The notes beneath the pieces were generated by a model. It was not told where the DNA came from, searched no databases, and worked only from the letters and a program-made list of their open reading frames with translations. A stretch of DNA of 64,000 nucleotides, from the NCBI RefSeq assembly GCF_030818485.1, contig NZ_JAUTAJ010000002.1, forward strand, positions 186,001 through 250,000, read 5' to 3'. Numbering within the stretch: position 1 is the stretch's first letter; every line of letters begins with the position of its first letter. This document shows positions 42,868 to 51,487 of the stretch, piece by piece. A program made the translations under genes and the position numbers. The stretch is from Pseudoroseomonas cervicalis (GTDB lineage: Bacteria; Pseudomonadota; Alphaproteobacteria; Acetobacterales; Acetobacteraceae).

Positions 42868-44778
42868 ATGACCGCCTACAATCCGCTGACCGGCATCACC
42901 TGGAATGTCAGCCTCTCGGATCTCAACGTCACCTACCGGTTCATGGAGGCGGGAAGCAGCGTCACCATCCCGCCCGACGAGGATGATGTCGACGAGAACG
43001 GCAATCCCGAGCAGCCGCTGACCGTCGTCAGCCAGGAGTGGAACGAGTATGAGCGCGGCCAGGTCCTCAAGGCCTTCGAGCTGTTCGAGCGCATCACCAA
43101 CCTGACCTTCACCGAGGCCGCGCCGGGCGAGGATGCCGATTTCCGCATGGTGCTCGGCGATTTCCAGCGGGACACCGTGGCGGGCCTCATGGTGCCGCCG
43201 CTGGGCGGCGAGCTGGATGGCTATGGCCTGTTCAATGTCACGGCGCCGGTCTGGAACCGCAGCCCGGGCGGGCCGCTCGATATCGGCGGCGACAGTTTCC
43301 AGACGCTGATCCATGAGATGGGGCACGGCCTGGGCCTGGCCCATCCGCATGGCGCGGATGGCGGCTCCACCATCTTCCCCGGCGTGACGGACGAGGAGGA
43401 TGTCGGCGAGTTCGGGCTGAACCAGACCGTCTGGACCATGATGTCCTATGTCGAGGGCTGGGCCACCGGCCCGGATGGCCTGGCCGGGAGCAAGGATTAC
43501 GGCCGCAACTTCACCCCCATGGCCTTCGACATCGCCGTGCTGCAGGCGAAATACGGCGTCAACACCACCTATGCCAATGGCGACGACGTCTACGAGCTGT
43601 GGGATGCCGACGCCACCGGCACCGGCTATGCGGCGATCTGGGACACCGGCGGCAGCGACACGATCCGCTATTCCGGCCTGCGCGACACGGTGATCGACCT
43701 GCGCGCGGCGACGCTGGAATGGGCGCCGGGCGGCGGCGGCTACATGTCCTATGCCGCGGGCGTGCATGGCGGCTACACCATCGCGCATGGCGTGGTGATC
43801 GAGCGCGCCATCCTCGGCGGCGGCAATGACCGCGCCATGGGCAATGACGCCGACAACTACTTCTTCGGCGGCGCCGGCAACGACATGATCGATGGCGGCG
43901 GCGGCCGCAACACCGCCGGCTTCGACAGCGACTTCGCCGATGTCGCCAGCGCCGGCCGCTATGGCAACACCGCCACGATCGACGGGCCCGAGGGCTATGA
44001 CATCCTCACCAACATCCAGCGCCTGGTCTTCGCCGATGGCGTGATCGAGCTGGATCGCGGCAGCCCGCTGGTCGACACCCTGTCCTACTACAGCGACAAC
44101 CGCGATGTCTGGCTGGCGGGCATGGCGGCGGAGGAGCATTTCGCCCAGTATGGCTGGCGCGAGGGGCGCGACCCCAACGCCTTCTTCTCGGTCTCCGGCT
44201 ACCTGGCGGTGAATCGCGACGTCGCCGATGCCGGCATCAATCCGCTGGATCACTACCTGAATTTCGGCTGGCGGGAGGGTCGCGACGCCTCGGCCTGGTT
44301 CGACACCGAGGCCTATCTGAAGGCCAATGCCGATGTGGCGGCCGCCGGCATCAACCCGCTGCTGCACTACCTGGCCTTCGGCCAGGCCGAGAACCGCTTC
44401 AACCATCTGGTGCTGGGCGAGGAGATCCGCGGCGGTGTCGATGCCGAGTATTACCGCATCAGCAATCCGGATGTGACGCGCGCCGGCCTCGACGCGCAGC
44501 AGCATTACGACCTCTTCGGCTGGCGCGAGGGGCGCGACCCGAATGGCTGGTTCGACACCGATTTCTATCTGGAATGGAACCAGGACGTGGCGGCGGCCGG
44601 CATCAACCCGCTCGAGCACTACCATCAGTTCGGCTGGCGCGAGGGCCGCAACCCGTCGGAGATCTTCGACACCGAGGGCTATCTGGCGGCCAATGCCGAT
44701 GTGGCCGCGGCCGGCATCGACCCGCTCGAGCATTATCTGCGCTTCGGCGCGGCGGAGGGCCGCGAGGCGGTGTTCTGA
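42868..44778 (+). CDS. Secreted M10-type (serralysin-like) metalloprotease with C-terminal repeats
   Basis: 636 residues and no Sec signal. The catalytic zinc motif HEMGHGLGLAHP is at about residues 149-160, and the Met-turn is MMSYVEGW near 190. A beta-roll-like part has LGGGNDRAMGNDADNYFFGGAGNDMIDGG, a short RTX run. The last 225 residues are about six repeats of the type YLxxNxDVAAAGINPLxHYxxFGWREGRDP. Lack of an N-terminal signal, the RTX segment and a hydrophobic C-terminus (EAVF) suggest type I secretion. No type I transporter genes are in the window. It probably degrades extracellular protein. Confidence 0.88.
   Translation: MTAYNPLTGITWNVSLSDLNVTYRFMEAGSSVTIPPDEDDVDENGNPEQPLTVVSQEWNEYERGQVLKAFELFERITNLTFTEAAPGEDADFRMVLGDFQRDTVAGLMVPPLGGELDGYGLFNVTAPVWNRSPGGPLDIGGDSFQTLIHEMGHGLGLAHPHGADGGSTIFPGVTDEEDVGEFGLNQTVWTMMSYVEGWATGPDGLAGSKDYGRNFTPMAFDIAVLQAKYGVNTTYANGDDVYELWDADATGTGYAAIWDTGGSDTIRYSGLRDTVIDLRAATLEWAPGGGGYMSYAAGVHGGYTIAHGVVIERAILGGGNDRAMGNDADNYFFGGAGNDMIDGGGGRNTAGFDSDFADVASAGRYGNTATIDGPEGYDILTNIQRLVFADGVIELDRGSPLVDTLSYYSDNRDVWLAGMAAEEHFAQYGWREGRDPNAFFSVSGYLAVNRDVADAGINPLDHYLNFGWREGRDASAWFDTEAYLKANADVAAAGINPLLHYLAFGQAENRFNHLVLGEEIRGGVDAEYYRISNPDVTRAGLDAQQHYDLFGWREGRDPNGWFDTDFYLEWNQDVAAAGINPLEHYHQFGWREGRNPSEIFDTEGYLAANADVAAAGIDPLEHYLRFGAAEGREAVF
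44080..44775 (+). repeat. Imperfect repeats of about 40-50 codons in the M10 protease
   Basis: Six imperfect protein repeats carry the core DVAAAGINPL.HY..FGWREGRDP. The GWREGR motif recurs four times almost unchanged. The fourth unit is interrupted by an insertion (NRFNHLVLGEEIRGG). Similar repeats are known in secreted bacterial proteins, where they are thought to mediate surface or matrix contacts. Confidence 0.85.
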
Positions 44779-44783
44779 GCGCC

Positions 44784-44826
44784 GGGCGGCGCGGCCCTGG
44801 CGACACCGCCGGGGGCCGCGCCGCCC
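44784..44826. terminator. 13-bp perfect hairpin between convergent protease and porin genes
   Basis: Arms GGGCGGCGCGGCC (44784-44796) and GGCCGCGCCGCCC (44814-44826) with a 17-base loop. It lies between two convergent stop codons, with no T-run. Because both strands give the same stem, it may act as a two-way terminator. Confidence 0.6.
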
Positions 44827-44841
44827 TACGCGCCCCGTTGC

Positions 44842-46050
44842 TCAGAAGCTCACGCTGTAATGCAGCTGGGCGCCGTAATCATTGGCCGACTGCCCTTCCT
44901 CGCGCAGCCGGCGCCAGCCGATGGTGGCGTCGAAGCCGCGCAGCCAGGACACCAGATCGCCGAGATCATAGGTGACGGAGGCGGTGTTCTGCACCGCCTG
45001 CTGCGGCGCCACGCCGCGCTCCTTCAGCCATTCATAGGCATAGGCCAGCGTCACCGGACCGCGCTGCAGCGACAGGCCGGCGGTCAGCACGTCGCGCCGC
45101 AGCCCGCCGATGCCATCCGCGTCGCGCTGGCGCAGCCATTCGACCAGCGGCGTGACGCTCATCTCCAGCGGCAGCGGGATGGTCCAGGCCAGGCCCGCGA
45201 CGCTGCCGCGCTCGGTCGCCGCGGTGCCCGCCGCCTCGCTGTCCAGCCCGGCGCGGCGGGAGGAGAGGCCCAGCGTGTAGTCCAGGCTGCCCAGCGGCAG
45301 TTCGATGTCGCTGCCCTCCAGCGACAGCACCGCATTCTGGTAGCCGCGCGTGTTGTCGGCGCCACCATAGGCGCGCCGGTTGCGCGCGCTGTAGCGGGTG
45401 CGCCCCGCGCCATCCACCACCGCATGCCGGTAGGAGAAGAGCGAGGAGGACAGGGCGGTGCGGTCGGCCTGGAACATCTCCAGCTGGATGCTGTGCCGGC
45501 CCCAGCTTTCATCCAGCCCGGCCAGCTCGGAGAGGGAGAGGTTGACGCCGAAGCCGATCTTCTCCGACAGCTCATAGCCTTCCGCGAAATCGGTGCCGTA
45601 GAGGCCGGGGGCACGGTCCCAGGCGAAGCCGAAGCGCGGATGCAGCTTGCCGGCGAAGAGCCGCAGCGGGCCTTCCGACCAGCTCAGCAGCAGCGTCTCC
45701 ACCCAGGCGGCCTGGCCGCGGAAGGCGCGGTCGCTGCCATCCGGCTCGCGCGGCGCCGGCTCGCTCTTGAAGCTGCCCTCGATGGCGAAGCCTTGCGGCA
45801 GGGTGAGGGTCAGCTCCAGCTCGGTCTTGTTGTAGAGGTCGGTATAGGCGCGGCGGCCGCCGCGCGCGCCGTTGCGGTCGACATCCAGCTCGGTGTCCAG
45901 GCTGCCCTCCAGCCCGAAGCCATTGGCCTCCAGCCGCACCGGCGGTTCCTCGGCCCGCGCCGCGCCGGCGGCGAGCAGCAGCGGCGCAAGCAGCAGCGCC
46001 GGCCGGCGCGAACGGCGCCGGGCAGAAGGGCGGGGCATGGAGAAGGGCAT
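44842..46050 (-). CDS. Outer-membrane porin-like beta-barrel protein
   Basis: 402 residues. A signal peptide (LLLAPLLLAAGAARA) is followed by alternating beta-strand sequence rich in aromatic ends, for example FGLEGSLDTELDVDRNG, TELELTLTLPQGFAIEGSFKSEP and LFAGKLHPRFGFAWDRAPG. It ends in a C-terminal Phe (LHYSVSF), the signal recognised by the BAM outer-membrane assembly machinery. The family is not identified precisely; it looks like a substrate or phosphate-selective porin of the general Gram-negative type. A TATAAT hexamer lies upstream. The start could also be the internal ATG at 46038. Confidence 0.82.
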   Translation of the reverse strand: MPFSMPRPSARRRSRRPALLLAPLLLAAGAARAEEPPVRLEANGFGLEGSLDTELDVDRNGARGGRRAYTDLYNKTELELTLTLPQGFAIEGSFKSEPAPREPDGSDRAFRGQAAWVETLLLSWSEGPLRLFAGKLHPRFGFAWDRAPGLYGTDFAEGYELSEKIGFGVNLSLSELAGLDESWGRHSIQLEMFQADRTALSSSLFSYRHAVVDGAGRTRYSARNRRAYGGADNTRGYQNAVLSLEGSDIELPLGSLDYTLGLSSRRAGLDSEAAGTAATERGSVAGLAWTIPLPLEMSVTPLVEWLRQRDADGIGGLRRDVLTAGLSLQRGPVTLAYAYEWLKERGVAPQQAVQNTASVTYDLGDLVSWLRGFDATIGWRRLREEGQSANDYGAQLHYSVSF

Positions 46051-46104
46051 GGTGTGGGCATTCCGGCAAAGCTGCCGGCGCGGTTACCACGCCTGGAGTG
46101 AGAT

Positions 46105-46110
46105 ATTATA
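46105..46110 (-). promoter_or_regulatory. TATAAT -10 box in an AT-rich patch upstream of the porin gene
   Basis: Bases 46100-46130 are strikingly AT-rich in a GC-rich genome. On the minus strand they read a perfect TATAAT about 55 bases before the porin start. No good -35 lies at the normal distance. Confidence 0.55.
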
Positions 46111-46196
46111 ACATATTGAAAATTTAAGCTCGCCGCCATGCGGCGGGAAGCCAGGCAGGGCGGCGCCCCGGGCAGGCCCCAGGGCGCCGATGCGCC

Positions 46197-47183
46197 TCAC
46201 TCGACGCGGATCTCCGCCTTGCGCGCCACCTCGCCCCAGCGCTGCGTCTCGCTGGCGATGAAGGCGCGGAACTCCTCCGGCGTGTTGCCCACCGGGGTGA
46301 TGCCCAGCTCCTGGAAACGCTGCGCCACCGCCGGGCTGCGCAGCGCCGCCACGGCCTCGCGGTTCAGCCGCGCCACGATCTCCGCCGGCGTGCCGGCGGG
46401 GGCGAAGAAGCCGTGCCAGGACAGGCTCTCGAAGCCCGGCACCGTCTCGGCGACGCTCGGGATGTCGGGCGCCGCCGGGCTGCGCGTCAGCGAACCCACG
46501 CCCAGGATGCGGATCTTGCCGTCGCGCTGGAAGGGCAGGGCGGAGGAGAGGTTGTCAAAGGCCAGCGGCAGCTCGCCGCCCAGCAGCGCCGTCATGATCT
46601 GGCCGCTGCCGCGATAGGGCACATGCTCCATCTGCGTGCCCGTCAGCTGGGTGAACAGCGCGCCGGCCAGGTGGACCGAGGTGCCGACGCCGGAGGAGCC
46701 GTAATTGTAGTGGCCCGGCCGCTGCTTCAGCAGCGCGACCAGCTCGGCCACATTGCGCGCCGGCAGGTCGTTGGACACCGCCAGCGCGTTGGGCTGCGCG
46801 GCCAGCTGCGTGATCGGCGCGAAATCCCGCAGATTGTCATAGGGCATGCGCGCGAAGATCGACGGGTTGATCGCGTGGCTGCTGATGGTGCCGAGGCAGA
46901 TGGTGTAGCCATCCGGCGTGGCGCGGGCGCAGGCCTCGCTGCCGATATTGCCGCCGGCGCCGGGGCGGCTCTCGATCACCAGCGGCTGGCCCAGGCTCTG
47001 GCTCATCTGCTGGCCGACCAGCCGCGCCACCGTGTCCGAGGTGCCGGCCGAGAAGGGCACGATCACGCGGATCGGCTGCGTCGGATAGGCGCGGTTCTGC
47101 GCCTGGGCGGGCGTGGCATGCAGGGCGGCGAGCGGCAGCAGCGCCCCCGCGGCCAGCAGGGCGCGGCGGAACATCTTGGTCAT
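46197..47183 (-). CDS. Bug/TctC-family periplasmic solute-binding protein
   Basis: 328 residues with signal peptide FRRALLAAGALLPLAALHATPAQAQ. Motifs: YPTQPIRVIVPFSAGTSDTVARL, GQPLVIESRPGAGGNIGSEACARATPDGYT and EHVPYRGSGQIMTALLGGELPLAFDN. Start ATG 47183 has GAGGAGG four bases upstream; the TTG at 47186 is less likely. It lies 129 bases downstream of a GntR gene on the same strand, paralleling the GntR/aldolase/Bug arrangement at 29001-31727. The ligand is unknown. Confidence 0.93.
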   Translation of the reverse strand: MTKMFRRALLAAGALLPLAALHATPAQAQNRAYPTQPIRVIVPFSAGTSDTVARLVGQQMSQSLGQPLVIESRPGAGGNIGSEACARATPDGYTICLGTISSHAINPSIFARMPYDNLRDFAPITQLAAQPNALAVSNDLPARNVAELVALLKQRPGHYNYGSSGVGTSVHLAGALFTQLTGTQMEHVPYRGSGQIMTALLGGELPLAFDNLSSALPFQRDGKIRILGVGSLTRSPAAPDIPSVAETVPGFESLSWHGFFAPAGTPAEIVARLNREAVAALRSPAVAQRFQELGITPVGNTPEEFRAFIASETQRWGEVARKAEIRVE

Positions 47184-47312
47184 CAATCCTCCTCGGCGGG
47201 CTCGGCGGCCTGCCTTGTGCTTGGTTCCGGGCCTTGCACCCGGGCGTCCCGCCGGCCCTGCGGCCGCCGGTCTCGATTCATGGCCGCGGCCGTGGCGGCG
47301 ATCCGGGCGGCG

Positions 47313-48035
47313 TCAGCCGGCGGCGGCCACCGCCCCTGTCTCCGTCTCCGGCTCCGGCAGCGCGCCGGGGAAGGCCACGGCCAGCGAGCGCAGCGCATGC
47401 CGGCGCATCAGCGCCTCGGCCTGCGGCGCATCGCCGGCGGCGACGGCCTCCAGGATCGCGGCGTGCTCGGCCAGCGCCAGGCGCGGCTGGTCGTCATCGG
47501 CGGCCAGGACGCGGGCGCGGCCGATATGGTCGTAGGCGCGCAGCGCCTGCAGGCCGCGCAGCAGGAAGGCATTGTCGCTGACCGCCAGCAGCGCGGTGTG
47601 GAAGGCCTCATTGGCCAGGCGCAGCGCGGCGCCGTCGCGCGCCTCGGTCGCCGTGCGCATCGCCGCCAGGCGCTGGCGCAGCCGGTCGATATCCTCGGGC
47701 GTCGCATGCTCGGCGGCGAAGCCGGCGGCCACGCCTTCCAGCGCGGCGCGGATGCGGCCCATCTCCACCAGCCGGGCGCGCGGCTGGCACAGCACGACGG
47801 AGCCGCTGCGCGGCCGCGTCTCCACCAGCCCTTCGGCCTCCAGCCGCTGCATCGCCTCGCGCACCGGCTGGGCGGAGACGCCGAGGGCGGCGGCCAGGCC
47901 GCGCTCCGACAGCCGCCCGCCCGGCGCCAGCACGCCGGCGACGATGGCGTCGCGCAGCACCGCATGCACCCGTTCCGCCAGCGGGCGGGCATCCTCGGGC
48001 AGCGGCGGCAAATCGGGGCTGAGCAGCATGGCCAT
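47313..48035 (-). CDS. GntR/FCD-family transcriptional regulator (paralogue of 29001-29723)
   Basis: About 240 residues. The DNA-binding part is LAERVHAVLRDAIVAGVLAPGGRLSERGLAAALGVSAQPVREAMQRLEAEGLV. The FCD domain contains ANEAFHTALLAVSDNAFLLRGLQALRAYDHIGR. The helix-turn-helix and FCD core closely match the protein encoded at 29001. ATG 48035 is used because the longer frame to 48080 would run through two operator-like palindromes. The next gene downstream on the same strand is a Bug protein, the probable target. Confidence 0.92.
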   Translation of the reverse strand: MAMLLSPDLPPLPEDARPLAERVHAVLRDAIVAGVLAPGGRLSERGLAAALGVSAQPVREAMQRLEAEGLVETRPRSGSVVLCQPRARLVEMGRIRAALEGVAAGFAAEHATPEDIDRLRQRLAAMRTATEARDGAALRLANEAFHTALLAVSDNAFLLRGLQALRAYDHIGRARVLAADDDQPRLALAEHAAILEAVAAGDAPQAEALMRRHALRSLAVAFPGALPEPETETGAVAAAG

Positions 48036-48039
48036 GGCA

Positions 48040-48053
48040 ACTGCAATATCAGT
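48040..48053. promoter_or_regulatory. Operator-like half-palindrome ACTGCAATATCAGT
   Basis: Arms ACTG and CAGT around CAATAT, directly upstream of the GntR start. It is a diverged relative of the neighbouring site at 48074. Two such sites spaced 34 bases apart would allow cooperative binding. Confidence 0.55.
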
Positions 48054-48073
48054 GGCGAACCACCCTGGCAAGA

Positions 48074-48087
48074 ACTGCAATAGCAGT
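48074..48087. promoter_or_regulatory. Operator-like palindrome ACTGC-AATA-GCAGT
   Basis: A perfect 5-bp inverted repeat around AATA, upstream of the second GntR gene. Its complement contains CTGCTATTGCAG, identical to the core of the palindrome at 28957-28972 upstream of the first GntR gene. Confidence 0.7.
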
Positions 48088-48100
48088 CCGGCGGGGTGCC

Positions 48101-48844
48101 TCAGGTCGGCAGGCCGATCCGCCCCAGCCCCGGCAGCTTCACCGCCGGGCGCCGCAGGTCGAAGCCGGCGACGGCGCCGAGGATGCTCAGCTCCACCCCC
48201 TCGACCCAGGCCAGGGTCAGCCCGCCATAACCGCCGAAATTCAGCCGCAGCCCGGTGCCGGAGGGCGTGGCGCGCAGCCAGCGCCCATCATAGGGGAAAT
48301 CCTTGCCGATGGCGGTGGGCGGCAGGGCCAGCTGCACCTCCGGCAGCCCGTCCAGCACGGCGGCGACGAAGGTGTTGGAATTGGGCCCCGGCCAGGCGCG
48401 GTAATCGCCGCGATTGCGGAAGGCATAGGCCTCGATCGCCTGCCGCACCCGCGGGATCATCGCCTCGGCCGCCGCGCCATCGGCGGCATAGACCACCTCC
48501 GGCAGGGCGCCGAACCAGCGGCCATCCGGCTCGAACCCGTTCATGCGGATGGGCTCGCCCCAGGCGGTGTAGTCGTAGCGGGTGTAGCGGGCGCCGCCCT
48601 CCTCCTTGAAGACCACCCAGCAATGCACGGCGAAGATGCCGCGCCAGCGCACCGTCTGCGCGGCCAGCACCCGCAGCACGGCCGGGCGATGCGTCGCCGG
48701 GTCGGGCAGCAGCCCGGCGCTGGAACGGTCGGCGGTCTGCCAGCCGGCGCCCTGGCCGCTGGCGGCATAGAGCCCGGCGGCAATGCCGAGGGGCAGCAGG
48801 TAGAGCAGCGCGAAGCCGGCGGCGAGGTATTTCAGGACAGCCAT
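48101..48844 (-). CDS. DUF3750 family protein
   Basis: About 247 residues. An N-terminal membrane helix (VLKYLAAGFALLYLLPLGIAAGLYAAS) is followed by a soluble domain. RWRGIFAVHCWVVFKEEGGARYTRYDYTAWG, DYRAWPGPNSNTFVAAVLDGLPE and LPPTAIGKDFPYDGRWL match the DUF3750 family as remembered. The family function is unknown; the N-terminal helix suggests inner-membrane anchoring with a periplasmic domain. ATG 48844 has AGGA four bases upstream; ATG 48847 is also possible. It is unrelated to its neighbours by function. Confidence 0.83.
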   Translation of the reverse strand: MAVLKYLAAGFALLYLLPLGIAAGLYAASGQGAGWQTADRSSAGLLPDPATHRPAVLRVLAAQTVRWRGIFAVHCWVVFKEEGGARYTRYDYTAWGEPIRMNGFEPDGRWFGALPEVVYAADGAAAEAMIPRVRQAIEAYAFRNRGDYRAWPGPNSNTFVAAVLDGLPEVQLALPPTAIGKDFPYDGRWLRATPSGTGLRLNFGGYGGLTLAWVEGVELSILGAVAGFDLRRPAVKLPGLGRIGLPT

Positions 48845-48916
48845 CATGTCCTGTCAGATGACGGCGCGGCGGCCGCAGACAAGCCTCGGCCCGCTCGGTC
48901 CCCTCAATCCGCCCCT

Positions 48917-49897
48917 TCAATCGGCGACAATGTTGGCGCGGCGGATCACCGGCTCCAGCAGCTGCCGCTCCTGCGCGATCATCGCCGCGAACTGGGCCGG
49001 GCTGCCGCCGCCGAGGATGGCGCCCTGCTCCGCCAGCCGCCCGCCGGTCTCCGGCTCGCGCAGCGCGGCGGTCACCAGGCCTGCCACCCGGTCGAGGATG
49101 GCGGCGGGCGTGCCGGCCGGCGCCGCCATGCCGAAGGCGGTGCCGAAGACGAAATCGGTGCCCTGCTCGCGCAGCGTCGGCAGGTCGGGCAGCTGCGCCA
49201 GGCGCTGCGCCGAGGCCGCACCCACCGCCCGCACCCCGCCGCCGCGGATCTGGCCCAGGATGTTCGGCACATTGTCGATCACCAGGTCGATCTGGCCCGA
49301 GACCAGGTCGACCACCGCCGGCGCCGCGCCGCGATAGGGCACGTGCTGGATGTCGACGCCCACGGTCTGCTTGAACAGCTCCAGCGCCAGATGCAGGCTG
49401 CTGCCCGCCCCGGCCGAGCCGGCCGTCAGCTGCCCCGGCGCCGCCTTCGCCGCGGCGATCACCTCGGCGACGCTTTTCCAGGGCCGGGCATTGGCCACGC
49501 ACATCACCTTGGGCGTCTGCGCCAGCAGCACGATCGGCGCGAAGGCGGTCTGCGTGTCATAGGGCATGGCGCGATAGATGAACTGGTTCACCGCCAGCGG
49601 CCCCAGCGAGCTGGCCAGCAGCGTGTGCCCGTCCGGCGCCGCCTTGGCCACCACATCGGCGCCGATATTGCCGCCGGCCCCGGCGCGGTTCTCCACCACC
49701 ACCGGCTGGCCCAGCTGCGCCGACAGCCGCTGCGACACGCTGCGCGCCAGCACATCCACCAGCCCGCCGGGCGGGAAGGGAACCACGATGCGCACCGGGC
49801 GCGTCGGCCAGTCCTGCGCGCGGGCAGGACCGGGACCCAGCAGAGAAAGAAACGGCGCGGCCAGCAGGGCACGGCGCGGGACGGAGGTTCTTGTCAT
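48917..49897 (-). CDS. Bug/TctC-family periplasmic solute-binding protein
   Basis: 326 residues with signal peptide SVPRRALLAAPFLSLLGPGPARAQ. Motifs: WPTRPVRIVVPFPPGGLVDVLARSV, GQPVVVENRAGAGGNIGADVVAKAAPDGHT, and QHVPYRGAAPAVVDLVSGQIDLVIDN. It lies downstream of an aldehyde dehydrogenase and a benzoylformate decarboxylase on the same strand, so it may bind the aromatic acid these enzymes degrade. That link is inferred from position only. GGGAGAG lies 8 bases before ATG 49897. Confidence 0.93.
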   Translation of the reverse strand: MTRTSVPRRALLAAPFLSLLGPGPARAQDWPTRPVRIVVPFPPGGLVDVLARSVSQRLSAQLGQPVVVENRAGAGGNIGADVVAKAAPDGHTLLASSLGPLAVNQFIYRAMPYDTQTAFAPIVLLAQTPKVMCVANARPWKSVAEVIAAAKAAPGQLTAGSAGAGSSLHLALELFKQTVGVDIQHVPYRGAAPAVVDLVSGQIDLVIDNVPNILGQIRGGGVRAVGAASAQRLAQLPDLPTLREQGTDFVFGTAFGMAAPAGTPAAILDRVAGLVTAALREPETGGRLAEQGAILGGGSPAQFAAMIAQERQLLEPVIRRANIVAD

Positions 49898-50009
49898 TCG
49901 CTCACTCTCCCTGGTGCGGCTTCGGCCGCTTATCGTTTGCCGTGGGAGGGCGCCGCCCTCCCACACCCTCCCGCCGGGGGGACGGGGTCCCCCCGGACCC
50001 CGCCTTCGG

Positions 50010-51476
50010 TCAGGGCTCGAGGCCGGGCGGGAAGGGGTAGTGGCCGGGGGCGGTCTCGACGGTGATCCAGCGCAGCTCGGTGAACTCGGCGATGCCGGCA
50101 CGGCCGCCGAACCGGCCATAGCCGCTGGCCTTGGTGCCGCCGAAGGGCATCTGCGCCTCGTCATGCACGGTCGGGCCGTTGATGTGGCAGATGCCGCTGT
50201 CGATCCGCGCCGCCAGCGCCAGGCCGCGCGCCACATCGCGCGTGAAGATCGCCGAGGACAGGCCGTATTCGCTGTCATTGGCGACGCGCACCGCCTCCTC
50301 CGCATCGCGCACGCGGATCATGGCGACGACGGGGCCGAAACTCTCCTCGGCATAGATCCGCATCGCCGGCGTCACCCGGTCCAGGATGGCGGGCGGCATG
50401 ATGGTGCCGCGCCGCGCGCCGCCGCCATGCAGCACCGCGCCCTGGCCGACCGCGTCCTCCACCAGCGCATCCACCTTGGCCGCCGCCGCCTCATCCACCA
50501 CCGAGCCGAGGAAGACCGGCCCGGACGGATCGCCCACCGGCAGCTTCGCCACGAAGGCCGAAAGGCGGCGGATGAACTCGTCGGCGACGCTGTCCACCAC
50601 CACCAGCCGCTCGGTGGACATGCAGATCTGGCCCTGGTTCATGAAGGCGCCGAAGGCCGCCGCCTTCACCGCCTCCCCGAGATCGGCATCCTCCAGCACC
50701 AGCATCGGCGCCTTGCCGCCCAGCTCCAGCAGCACCGGCTTCAGATGCTGCGCCGCCAGCCCGGCGATGATGCGCCCGACCTTGGTGGAGCCGGTGAAGT
50801 TGACCCTGCGCACCGCCTTGTGGGCGATCAGCGCCTCCACCACCGAAGGCGCATCCTCGGCGCTGTGGGTGACGATGTTGACCACGCCCGGCGGCAGCCC
50901 GGCCTCGGTCAGCACCGCGCCGATCAGCCGGTGCGTGGCGGGGCAGGTCTCGCTGGCTTTCAGCACCACCGCATTGCCGCAGGCCAGCGGCAGGGCGATG
51001 GCGCGCACGCCAAGGATCACCGGCGCGTTCCACGGCGCCATGCCCAGCACCACCCCGACCGGCTGGCGCACCGACATCGCCAGGCAGCCGGGCTTGTCGG
51101 AGGGGATGACCTCCCCGGTCAGCTGCGTGGTCATCGCCGCCGCCTCGCGCAGCATGCCGGCGGCCAGCTGCACATTGAACCCGGCCCAGCCCGCCGTGGC
51201 GCCGATCTCCTCGGCCATCAGCCGGATGAAATCGGGGGCGCGGGCGGCCAGCGCATCGGCCGCCTTCAGCAGCAGCGCCCGCCGCGCATTGGGGCCGAGC
51301 GCCGCCCAGCCCGGCTGCGCCGCCGCGGCCGCATCGGCGGCTTCGCGCGCATCCTCGGGCCCGGCGGCGGCGGCGCGGCTGGCGACGCTGCCGCGCACCG
51401 GGTTGCGCCGCTCGAACACCGCGCCCGACCGGGCCTCCTGCCCTTCGCCGCCGATCAGCAGCGGAACATCCAGCAT
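50010..51476 (-). CDS. NAD(P)-dependent aldehyde dehydrogenase (benzaldehyde/vanillin-type)
   Basis: 488 residues. Cofactor and catalytic motifs are MAPWNAPVILGVRAIALPLACGNAVVLKASE, FTGSTKVGRIIAG, the general-base Glu in VLLELGGKAP and the nucleophile Cys in FMNQGQICMSTERLVV. The C-terminal AEESFGPVVAMIRV and QMPFGGTKASGYGRFGG are typical. The sequence resembles the salicylaldehyde/vanillin/benzaldehyde group. The neighbouring benzoylformate decarboxylase would produce benzaldehyde, so this enzyme probably oxidises the product to benzoate. The gene starts 11 bases after the decarboxylase stop on the same strand. Confidence 0.92.
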   Translation of the reverse strand: MLDVPLLIGGEGQEARSGAVFERRNPVRGSVASRAAAAGPEDAREAADAAAAAQPGWAALGPNARRALLLKAADALAARAPDFIRLMAEEIGATAGWAGFNVQLAAGMLREAAAMTTQLTGEVIPSDKPGCLAMSVRQPVGVVLGMAPWNAPVILGVRAIALPLACGNAVVLKASETCPATHRLIGAVLTEAGLPPGVVNIVTHSAEDAPSVVEALIAHKAVRRVNFTGSTKVGRIIAGLAAQHLKPVLLELGGKAPMLVLEDADLGEAVKAAAFGAFMNQGQICMSTERLVVVDSVADEFIRRLSAFVAKLPVGDPSGPVFLGSVVDEAAAAKVDALVEDAVGQGAVLHGGGARRGTIMPPAILDRVTPAMRIYAEESFGPVVAMIRVRDAEEAVRVANDSEYGLSSAIFTRDVARGLALAARIDSGICHINGPTVHDEAQMPFGGTKASGYGRFGGRAGIAEFTELRWITVETAPGHYPFPPGLEP

Positions 51477-51487
51477 GGCTTTCTCCC

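Noticed and set aside
42868..44778. Assignment as a classic RTX adhesin or haemolysin
   Set aside because: Only one short RTX run, while the zinc motif and Met-turn clearly mark a metalloprotease.
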